DNA from: Membranipora membranacea
Lineage: Eukaryota; Bryozoa; Gymnolaemata; Cheilostomatida; Membraniporidae
Reading direction: 5' to 3'
Length of the DNA: 64,000 nucleotides
Assembly: GCA_914767715.1 (NCBI GenBank)
Contig: OU612073.1
Coordinates: 25,542,001-25,606,000, forward strand
The notes under the pieces are model-generated. The model ran no database searches and was not told the origin of the DNA. It worked only from the letters and a program-made list of their open reading frames with translations. Below are positions 37,401 through 46,201 of the stretch, piece after piece. How positions within the stretch are numbered: position 1 is the first letter of the stretch; every line of letters starts with the position of its first letter. Made by a program: the position numbers and the translations under genes.

Positions 37401-40400
37401 CAATGAATAGATTATCTCTATCTATCTATCTGAGTACATCTAGGTCATCCAGTGATGTGATTCCCTGCTCATATCTCACAACAACATGGGCTCCGAGGAA
37501 TGTAGCCTGTCATTAGCGTGTAGTTTATGCAGCCAATAAATGACAGTAAGCACTGAGAGCTATTTAAAGTTGTGGCTTATTATGAGTCAAGCCTGAAGTT
37601 CTTATCTCCATTAGGGATATGGGAACACCCTTCCTACTATTGCATTAAAAGATTGTGCACATGTTTCTTTAAAACATGCACACATTTTTTTGACAACACC
37701 ATTAGGTTAGAGACCTGGTTTTCACGCTCTATATAACACAGTAACAGCGTATAACAGAGTAATATCTGTAACTGGTAATAAGAGACTGTCACATGACAAT
37801 AATCTCTCTACTCTACAAACAGTAAAGTATGTGAGAGTCAGTTAGACGCTACAGTTACAGAGCTGCTATGAGTTATTGACCCCCTTGATTGTACCAAAAA
37901 TACAAGAGAAGTTCATTAATCTATCAAAGGGTCATACCCAAATCAAATGGTGGTATTAGCAGTACAGCAACAACTATGTTAGGTAAACTTCCTAAAATTC
38001 ACATCACCATGACCAGTAAGAAACTGGCCAGACACCCTGAAATTTGTGACCAGGTTAGGCGATAGAGACATCACAGATGAAAACTAAAAGTCAAACAAAT
38101 AGAGATATAATCATGAATCCTTATCAGTGGTTAAACACAATGAAGTCTAAGCATCCCTGAGTATAAAAAAAGGAAGACTGAGTTGCAAAGCCATGACGTC
38201 ACATTGCTATCCTAGCTTTCTGAGCCCCAGATCAGAGGCATAATCTACGATCTCAAATAAGAGTTCTGAAAAAATTAGACAGACTTGACAGCTGACAAAC
38301 AAAGAGCACATGACTGACACTTTGGATAAGACTGTCAACAGGTTGCAGCAGGATGACAGCTGCAAAAAAAACCAGAGTCAAGCAAGCGTACTGTGTGAAC
38401 CAAATTTTCATTAGGAAGCGAACACCAAGGAAATGCTGGTTTCCAGCCATCTTTGCCCGACCATGTCAGTTCAAAAGAAGCTGGGCTATAAATCAGTGAT
38501 ACCACATTCAGTACAAACAGGAATATATCATCAGAGACATGATATATAGCCTATAACCAGGGAGGGTGCGAGGGTATATCCCACCCTCCCTAACCCTCCC
38601 TATATATTGTTTTGGCAGAAGAAAAGTATAAAATTCCAACAGGAATATATCAGTGAAAATGACTCAAAACTTGTCAATGCCCTACGGTTTCAGTAAAATT
38701 CTAAGCTTCAACTGGCAAAAATAAGAGTGAATGCTAGAATAATGATAAATGCCTACAAGAAGGCCAGGAGAGTTTGGTGACTTGACAATACCATACCGAT
38801 AGCTGAGGTATAAGGCTGTGTAGACGGAGTCCGAGACATTGGAGGAGGAGGATCTGGGAAATCATAATCAGGCGGTGGTAAATCCTCAGTTTGGAGATCA
38901 GGTAATATTTCTACATATCCAATACTACCTGCAGTAGCTGCAGCTTGTTGTGCTGGTGACTCAGACATAAAAGCTACATTACTAATACCCTCTGCGGGTG
39001 GTGTCACTGGTGATCGTATCGGAGGGGTATGATTGATAGGATTGTGAGGAGAAGTTTGTATCTTTTCTGTTTTACTAGCAGGTCGACTAGTGGTAGCAGG
39101 CAATGACCCAGTAGCATCACGATACCGCCTCATATATTCCTCCATTGCTAATTACTGTCACAACCGCAGCTGCACAAAGTGTTTTCTATTCGAAATAGGT
39201 GTAATCCTTCTTAGAACCAACACCCAAAAGGGCGACTATCACACAAACTACACACCGTAAGTTCTCATGAATACAAACAGGTTGCTTGTCAGGCTGATAT
39301 CTTAGTGCTGATCTCAGACCTGTGTTTATTTAGTGGGTGATCTGATCAGAACAGTAAATAAAGAATAGATCTCTAATCTCACCTCAACACGAAATCACTG
39401 AAGAGCAGACAACTTCTAATACTTCAACAAGCAGAGGATTACAGATCAATTTTGGTGAAGGGAAGATTGGAGATCGTACAGTACAACCAGGAGTCAAGAA
39501 ACACCAGAAAGCTAGTTGTGCACATAGAGTTATCTCTATAGTTGTGCATCACATAGATATCTCCACATGAGTTTGAGTAAAAGACATAGATAGGTAATAT
39601 AGCAGGTAATACTCATCGGGAGGAGTATTTGCCACTTAAATATAGTAGTTCCAGTCGTAACGCAGTCCTAAACTCTCACACCAACTGGTTCGCCATTATT
39701 GCTTGACATCAAATATGAGTTTGGAGACAAAGATTAAGGCGCATGGATAACCTGCAGAAACCGAGAAATAGTGTTGAGGAGCTCGGGACAAGAGCAAGAA
39801 AATAAATAAAGAGGTGGAATATCTCAATATTATAACAGTAATAGCTCTATATGTATGTATAGGCCTAGCCAGTGGTCCAACATACAGTATTATGAAGTAC
39901 ATAATGAAGTGTATTATTTTATCAATTAAATAGTATTCTGTATTCAGACATAAGTGGAAGCATGAATAATAATAAGTTTAGGCCTACTATGTTATATAGT
40001 CAGAGTCATTAATTCAGTCAAATTTATACAGCTTATAAAGTGTATTCTAATTATTGATTTGCGTTAACATCTGGATAAGTTTTCTAAATATCCACAATCA
40101 TACACATACACAGAGCAGACTCATACACACACAGAGCAGCCTCGATGTATTAAGTGTCTTCTGGTCGCCTTTCTACAGATTCACAGAATTTAGCAGCCTG
40201 ATATATTCCGTGTAATCATGTGATGGGAGGGTCCCGTGGTTATTAAGATGCCCGCATAGCATTCCTTGTAGCTAAAAGCTTTTCTTGATAACTTGTGTAT
40301 GTAATAAGTATGTAACCGTCCAGTCTCTTGTCTAATTTTATGATAAGATAGTAAAACATCAATCTTCATTCAGTAAAGATTGGCAGTGATGTGACACAGC

Positions 40401-42618
40401 GTAGGCTTCATATTTCTGAAGGATAAATCTGAGTACAAGACTACAAAGCCATGACTCAGCTTTGCCCTTAATTTGCTAATAACTCCTACTATCCAAGATA
40501 AAGTGGGTGGGGGATATTTACTTATTCATATTATGAATTGTATCTTTGAGTGTATATAAGTTTGCTTTGGTGTCAATAAATGGCAGTCCTTCCTTTTCTC
40601 TTTGGCTTGGACTGTTAAATGACCAAGAAATGTTATTCTGAACTTCTGACTGCTCAAACTATGGACCAGTGGAACAGTCCATTAGTATTATGAGCTCAAA
40701 CAAAGCCAGCAATAGATTCTATTCATCACTCAGTGTAAACAGGAACAATAAACCCACCAAGTACCAACACAATCACATGACTGAGCTAATCATAAACGTT
40801 GTCATATAAGAATGTCATTCCAAAATCATACCTACAGGCATCGCTTACACAAACTCCTTGCTTACACAAAATCATACCAAATTCTTATTTGCCACCATCA
40901 CACTAAGACAACATACTTATTCTCAATCTCAATTAACAGTCAGATTAAAAAATGTTACATTACATATTATTATGCTAATATTCAGTAGTAAAAATTAAAA
41001 GAATTACTTGGATGTTCCAATAAAAATCACAAATAGTTACATTACATATTATTATGCTAATATTCAGTAGTAAAAATTAAAAGAATTACTTGCATGTTTC
41101 AATAAAAATCACAAATAGTTACATTACATATTATTATGCTAATATTCAGTAGTAAAAATTAAAAGAATTACTTGGATGTTTCAATAAAAATCACAAATAG
41201 AAGCCAACACCCTACCAATCACACTTTTGCAGATTAAACATTGAACCTTTCGAACTCTAGCAGGAATAGGATAGTTACATAACCTGTCACTCAATAACTT
41301 CATCGCCTTCAGGTTTAAACTCTCCTTTCTAACTAATATTCGGCCGACTAAATCTTGATTTATGAAAAAAACCTGCTTCAACAGACTCGAACAATATACA
41401 GATGATAATATACTGCCAGGCCTGAATAATGGACATATGCTGTTAAGGTGGTACTATTCTCGTGTAAGCTATATTTGTCTTTGAAAGTTCTACCGGGGGC
41501 CCCTACCACCAAATATATTATCCAACTCTTCCCTGCCAGGTGTAGAGATGGCTCCCAGGTATCTCAGATGAGCAACAACCTGTATGAGTGAGGTACAGTG
41601 GGTAAAGTTGAGATGATTGCCTTAGTTCTGTTACCAATGCAATCATTAAGCTGATACCAAGTAACATCTTAGTCGTGTTGGTAGATCGTATGACTAACTG
41701 GAAGGGCAGTGCAAATTTAAATTCGGTTTCCAACCATTGGTACGTACCAATGGTTAGAAACCGGATTCATCAAGGTATTCTTATGCAATGGAAATAAGAG
41801 TCTCAAACAGCAGCCTCTGATGTATCATGCTGTCGGCCTTAACCGTCTTAGAAAGGAGTACAGTTATACCAAGATCTCCTTAGTATAACTGTTGGACCTG
41901 GATCTATCTACACTATCAGTTCAGGTTGATATTATTTCATAGAGAGATAAGATATATTACAAATAAGGCTGCAGGAAGGTGCGGCTAAATGGTCCGCTGG
42001 AGTTTATAGGCCTACTTATGGTCTAAGACTAGTATCATCGATCCCTACCAGCAGTCCGTACATGGGAATACCCTTATGGCTGTGAATGATCACCACCAGG
42101 TCAGGGGGTACGTACTAGTTGATTGGACCTAATATCTTGGGATCATCATTTGTTGGGTGTTGATATCAATTGAGAATGAGAAGCTTTGTTTGAGGAGCAG
42201 GGAACAACAACCACTGCTAACAAACAAATAAACTTATCAAGATAGATATCAGATACAGTAGGCCTGTATTGGCGGTATTGGTTGCATTGGATAGGACAGG
42301 TACAATGATGATGAAGATTTATATATCTACTAATAATTTGAAAATTAATACAGTGCATTATTAGATTAGAATAAAAAAATATTTTAGTTGAAGCAATTAG
42401 AATTACTATTAACTGCTTGGTGGTATTTCATAATAAGAAGGCACATTTTTGTTACAATATATAATATATATGTAATGAAACCTCAGGTCCAGGGGCCAGA
42501 CAGGCAGGCAACGAAAATCATCATCATCATTCATTAATTAAACCACTCCAAAGTTGAAACAAAGTACTTCACTGCTATTCATTATCATCTACTCACCAAT
42601 CTGGGGTTGTCCTGCCAT
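13452..42618 (-). CDS. Anoctamin (TMEM16) calcium-activated scramblase/channel, 22 exons
   Basis: Exons 5'-3': 42618-42597, 39147-38797, 36387-36289, 31985-31968, 29250-29126, 27662-27492, 26903-26805, 26348-26233, 23431-23310, 23085-22899, 22151-21914, 21613-21470, 21242-21105, 20682-20481, 20036-19925, 18119-18065, 16610-16513, 16210-16071, 15614-15409, 15056-14845, 14412-14286, 13625-13452. All phases match; total 1,051 residues, or 1,043 from ATG 39145. The N-terminus (~195 residues) is disordered and Pro-rich with a PPDY motif. Then come the dimerisation domain ([17 protein letters not shown]), [48 protein letters not shown] and the TM bundle. All six Ca2+ ligands are present: N and E in NNFKEI, both E in EEYLEM, E and D in IIEIRLD. 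Members move lipids or chloride across membranes on Ca2+ binding. Exon 2 has a weak acceptor and may be an alternative first exon. Subfamily not assigned. Confidence 0.9.
13959..14262. repeat. 14-bp minisatellite (GGCGGAGAGTTACA), about 21 copies
   Basis: It lies in the last anoctamin intron, ending about 24 bases from the 3' end of exon 21. Some units are 12 bp (AGCGGAGAGTTAC). The 136-residue open frame through it is a repeat artefact. Confidence 0.93.
17376..17495. repeat. 60-bp tandem duplication
   Basis: Two nearly identical 60-bp copies, sharing GGAGTATACACATCCC and TCTATAAGGCACACTGTGTA, lie in an anoctamin intron. Confidence 0.9.
18344..18372 (+). promoter_or_regulatory. Candidate promoter: 8-bp inverted repeat plus TATA box
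   Basis: TGTCGGAA-AC-TTCCGACA (18344-18361) is a perfect inverted repeat with a two-base centre. It contains GAAACTTC, the tail-to-tail pair of a heat-shock element. Five bases later comes TATATAA (18366-18372), 83 bases before the ATG at 18455. The layout is that of a compact TATA promoter on the plus strand, inside an anoctamin intron. Confidence 0.45.
18455..18700 (+). CDS. Possible nested small membrane or secreted protein
   Basis: An 81-codon frame in anoctamin intron 15, on the opposite strand, starts 83 bases after a TATA box. The product begins very basic ([13 protein letters not shown]), has one hydrophobic segment at about residues 30-49 ([20 protein letters not shown]) and ends with a charged tail. 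The last codons (GAT AAG TAA GCG) also read as a splice donor AA|GTAAGC, so this may be only a first exon; I found no partner exon. I do not recognise a family. A chance ORF remains possible. Confidence 0.35.
   Translation: MRKKFVKSKRHEMCSDVSPCFKRVSISSQLKALLYISQFTLLLYFGCMFWNNFKCNNIDRSGEKRYTHTELQEQEIDKYDK
21028..21105 (-). repeat. Duplicated splice donor of anoctamin exon 13
   Basis: The bases after exon 13, GTATGTCCCTGTAGTCTAAA followed by CCCC, recur 51 bases into the intron, separated by a G/C-rich spacer. The intronic copy keeps GGTATGT and is a potential decoy donor. Confidence 0.85.
22435..22818 (+). mobile_element. Full-length tRNA-derived SINE with target-site duplication
   Basis: The element (22446-22807, 362 bp) is flanked by an 11-bp direct repeat, TAACTAACAGT, at 22435-22445 and 22808-22818. 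Its head has an A-box-like TGGCGCAGTGGTTAGCGTG and a weak B-box (GTTTCGACTTTGA). A central stretch, CTTCGGATCAGGACTATAAA, is shared with the copy near 51310. It ends in an ATT-repeat tail. The exact duplication shows target-primed insertion, into an anoctamin intron. The antisense 155-residue ORF across it is not a gene. Confidence 0.88.
25317..25322 (-). other. Candidate 6-nt anoctamin microexon (GGGAGA)
   Basis: On the minus strand a strong polypyrimidine tract and AATCCGCAG precede GGGAGA, which is followed by GTAAGTGA. Inclusion between exons ending at 26233 and starting at 23431 would keep the frame and change ACC into ACG GGA GAC, adding two residues. It is not included in the main gene model. 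Confidence 0.35.
25352..25925. repeat. 31-bp minisatellite, about 18 copies
   Basis: The unit contains GAGTTAGTTGTGTACACAGC then AGAGTAATACT. Variants alternate GTTGTG, GCTGTG and GTGCAC. It sits in the anoctamin intron right beside the candidate microexon. Confidence 0.95.
30731..30860. repeat. Imperfect tandem duplication of about 65 bp
   Basis: Two copies share GTAGTAATCTAAGCGACATA and CGTGTTTTCTAGG, and differ by a 4-bp indel and two substitutions. Intronic. Confidence 0.88.
32458..33896. repeat. 31-bp satellite-like array, about 46 copies
   Basis: The unit is GAGCGGACTTAGTCTTAGTC followed by TGACCGACTTA. The array runs for 1.44 kb in an anoctamin intron just upstream of the 18-nt exon. 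Units differ mainly at CCGAC/CGGAC and at CTTAGAG/CTAAGAG. Variant markers recur exactly 279 bp apart (32921 and 33200; 33073 and 33352), showing a nine-unit block duplication. Confidence 0.97.
34559..34641. repeat. 21-bp tandem repeat, four copies
   Basis: The unit is TGCAGGCCTCACTGGTATATA. Its open frame (CRPHWYI repeat) is incidental. Confidence 0.92.
36151..36202. repeat. 13-bp tandem repeat, four copies
   Basis: TACCCTGATGTTG-type units start at 36151, 36164, 36177 and 36190, close to the third anoctamin exon. Confidence 0.85.
40954..41200. repeat. 82-bp tandem repeat, three copies
   Basis: Copies start at 40954, 41036 and 41118. Each contains GTTACATTACATATTATTAT and AAGAATTACTTG. They differ by only a few bases, so the expansion is recent. 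Intronic. Confidence 0.93.
41720..41767. repeat. 48-bp near-perfect palindrome
   Basis: Arms 41720-41743 and 41744-41767 have no spacer, centred on GGTAC|GTACC. They are complementary over 24 bp with about two mismatches (TTTCCAACC against GGTTAGAAA). Confidence 0.9.
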
Positions 42619-42944
42619 ATTTGTTCTCAGTAAATCCACGCCAGGTATGTCTTTAGTATTTGATCAAATCTGTTTTTAAAATAAGTTGATGCCGCTTTCA
42701 GATTTAGCTTGACACCACTACACTCTACTAGTCTGGGTGTATTCTGCTAAAAGGTAAACATTGCAATGTGCTCTTGTTGACCTACATTATATTTATTTCC
42801 TCCAGTGCAAAAGATGTATTGGTTTGACCTTTGACACCACTGTTGATTGGCTTATCTCTTGTCAAAACACTTTCAGCCATCTTGGGTTTTTTCTTGGGTC
42901 GCGCCACTGCCTTGGGATCGTTCTGTTAGTTTGATTAGTTGAAT
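42619..42944. promoter_or_regulatory. Head-to-head intergenic region, candidate bidirectional promoter
   Basis: It separates the first anoctamin ATG (minus, 42618) from the SANT-protein ATG (plus, 42945) by 326 bp. It holds an inverted CCAAT box (GATTGGCT near 42845) and a locally G/C-richer patch at 42895-42920 and no TATA box. The inference depends on the distal anoctamin exon being real. Confidence 0.4.
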
Positions 42945-45900
42945 ATGCAGACTACAGATTTGAGTGAGATTGATATGGATACTACTGCTTCATTTGGAGA
43001 AGCTGGTGAGTGTGCAGGATAGATTCAAAAATGCCCAGATGCTGTGAGATAAGAGTGATTTGCTCTTTTGCGCGCCTTTATAAAAGTAACAAAGCAAAGC
43101 ATGTTACCTGTCAAGTTGATGATTGAGAAGTTGTTTTCCTTTCTTCCTAAATAAGGGTACACAATTCCTCAATTTCTGTGCATTGCAGCTCCCACTATTA
43201 AAACTCATCTTGATACATTGCTGTGTGCACTGTGCAGCCCCAAATTTTCATCAGTTTTACACTTCTGTTTCAGCAAATGGTGAGTCTGATAACGTGTACT
43301 GGTCGTCAGCGGAAGTTGATCGTCTCATACAAGGCTGGGAGCGTAGCGCTGAAGCTGTAAATCTATCCAGGAATGAGTCTGCCATGCAGGAAATTGCTAA
43401 TTTTGTCGGCAGTGGTAAAACGGCTAAACAAGTCAGAATGAAGGTAGGCGCGCCACAAACCACATTTCCCAGTTCCGCTTAGGCTATTAGGAAGTGTTCA
43501 TGTATTATTACGGGGTGTTGATGTATTATTACTGGGTGTTGATGTATTATTACGGAGTGTTGATGTGTTATTACGGATTGGTGATGTATTATATCTGAGT
43601 GTTAATGTTGATGTATGTACAGTTGAAGAAGCTGAGAGTGAGATATATACAGGAGAAGGAGGCTTTGTTAGGACCGGGTACTAATGTCAGTAAATGGAGA
43701 TTTTTCTCTAAACTTGATCGCTTTGGTGACAAAATCCCTAAAAATATGGTGGTAAGTTTATTCTATTTCTCCAAGTTTTCTTAAATCCAACATAAACCTG
43801 AGATGTGAGCCAGAGCAGAAAGGCTGCCCAAATGTTACAAGCACTTAAATGATAATATTACCTACAGGAGTAAAGCGTTTAGCTAACATTTACTCTACCT
43901 CATTGCTTTATTACTCCCTACGGATAGCTAGTGAAGATTTGTGCTAGCGCACAGTAAGTCACCTATGAAATAGCCAAACTTAACACAAACTGGTATTCAA
44001 TCCTCTGGAGTACAAGGAGGGTATCAGAACTCAATCAATCTCAAAGAATTCAGGATCATATGTCAGAATATCTGACACACCTAAGCTTACGGAACTTTCA
44101 ACGATTTCAAAAAATTGTATGGTTTTCAGAAGAATAAAGCTGCATATGGGGGCAGCAGCGGCACATCATCGTTTATCTCACCTCAGAGCACACCTAGGAG
44201 AGATCTGAGTGACTTCCCCTCCACACTGACAGATGATAGAGGTCAGAGGTCATCAGGTCAGCGAGAGGGCAGCACTCAGCAGTCTGCTATTATAAACTCA
44301 CTAGCTACTATCATCAAATCACAGCAGAAAAATCAGACTATCACGGATATGCCACCGCTGTATCCCTTCGATCCAGGTTAGCCATTACTCGGATCCTGAT
44401 ATACTAACACTTAGATCCAAGTAAAACCAAGGAGTAACAACAAAGTGCTGATGGATAGCTGGTGATCCATCTTATAGTTCAGTGAAAGGGCAACTCCGAA
44501 TTGTAATGTACCACTACTTCCATTCTCTGACCCTGCCTGATTTCTGTCACTGAGCTCTCCTGACAGGTACATTGCAGTCTTAAGTTACCCCTATTTAATG
44601 TACCAGCAGTATAGCTCACCCTGTTGTATTATATGTATATATATATATATGTGTAGATGTACCGATAAATGTGGCTATAGATGATGTATGGAATGTATGG
44701 AACTCTTCACTACAGTACCCTCTAACAGATAATGGTAAGTGTGTACTGTGTAACATTAGGTCACTGATACTGTTAACTGTAGCTAAGAAAATGAGGTCAG
44801 TTACTGCTTTGTGTTTGATTTACACCACTGTCCACTTAATTCAAACCTCTGATATGATGATGACTGCCCAAAGTATAAATTTGGTGACCTAAGATTGCAT
44901 TAATATTTGGCTGATTTTAACATGATTCTTACACATAAAACTCTTTATCCACACTTGTGTAATTGTGTAATACTTCTAGGAATCCGTACACTAATAAGAA
45001 GTGGATTTAGAGATATATCTCACCTAGAATTACTGAAGAAGAAAGCTGCTAATATAAACCTCCTACATATGAACTATCACGATAGATTAGCACTTGAAGT
45101 GGCGCTGGAGACTAACAGTATGTAATCTATAACTGCATTACTACATTAAATCAGTGGACACATTGGGTTAACTTACCTTGGTTATAATGCAACATTAAAT
45201 CAGTGGACACATTGGGTTAACTTACCTTGGTTATAAAGCTACATGAAAACAGTAGATATATTATTTTGATAACTTACCTCGATTATAAAGCAGTATTTTT
45301 TATAACTTACCTTGGTTATAGTGCAGATAAGTTTCCTGATCTTGAGCGTGTCCTCTTTGATGTAGAAAATCCCAAATAAATCTGAGTATGTGCCAAAATA
45401 TCATCTAATGATCACACGCTGATGATAATACTGACAAACCCCAATCCTCAGAAACTGTGATGTGCACTTTACCTCTTTACTTATTGCATTCTATGAGGAG
45501 ATATTTGTTTAGTGATGGAATGCCACGACCCCTATAGATGGACCACAAAATACCAGAAGACACACATATCTCTGGTGTACGTCTGCCTGTGGTCAGGTAG
45601 ACCCTCGTCTCCGACTCTCTGTGTAGATAGGATGACATGCTAACATGACTGTGATATGATTTACAGGAGTGGGTAGTCAGCAGTATGAAGTGGTGACTAA
45701 TGATGACGGAGCGGTTATAGAAGTGAGGGGATGTACTCACCCAGACGAAGGAATATGTAAGTCATTCATTATGTGCAGTCAGATAAATGTACAGCAGTTA
45801 ATGTAAAGTTTGTTTCATTTCTCTCATCCTCAAAATGCATCTTCATTATCAGAAAAAGACATGAGAATATCCATGTCAACTGAAATCTTCTGTACATGTT

Positions 45901-46201
45901 CAAAGAGGGAACGATTGCGAGTTGACAGTATGTTTTATATGTTTTATATTTGTATATAGTACTGACAGCTGAAGGACAGAAGTTATTAGAGTGGAATAAG
46001 AGCACCTGTTACCCTCTCTCAGATATAGGATTAGGGAAGGTTATGAACTCTGGGTTCGGTACATCAGATGATATAGTATTACTGATAACACAGGATGAGA
46101 TTGACCTGATAGATCTCAGTCCTAGAGACAGAGCAGCGCTTCAAAAAATAATCAGTGATAATAAAACGGCACAGACCGCCGCCGCTGCTGTATCATCATA
46201 G
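42945..46201 (+). CDS. SANT/Myb-like (trihelix-type) protein with duplicated SAM-like C-terminus
   Basis: Eight exons: 42945-43005, 43274-43443, 43623-43751, 44130-44376, 44657-44734, 44980-45117, 45667-45756, 45960-46201. All phases agree; 384 residues. Residues ~25-120 look like a Myb/SANT or trihelix DNA-binding domain: VYWSSAEVDRLIQGWERS, then TAKQVRMKLKKLRVRYIQEK and KWRFFSKLDRFGDKIPK. A Ser/Gln-rich linker follows. The C-terminus has two copies of one module (residues ~215-272 and ~312-372), each with W-N-x-S, Y-P-L-x-D-x-G, S-G-F and a late DR-x-AL, resembling a SAM fold. It ends in an alanine run (TAAAAAVSS-like). A nuclear DNA-binding regulator is the inference; no named orthologue is recognised. 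Confidence 0.75.
43499..43600. repeat. 21-bp tandem repeat, about five copies
   Basis: GATGTATTATTAC-(t/g)GG-(t/g)GTGTT units with growing divergence lie just before the third exon of the SANT gene (acceptor at 43621-43622). Confidence 0.88.
45142..45241. repeat. 50-bp tandem duplication
   Basis: Two copies of a segment with ACATTAAATCAGTGGACACA and CTTACCTTGGTTATAA lie in an intron of the SANT gene; two shorter degenerate pieces follow to 45320. Confidence 0.88.
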
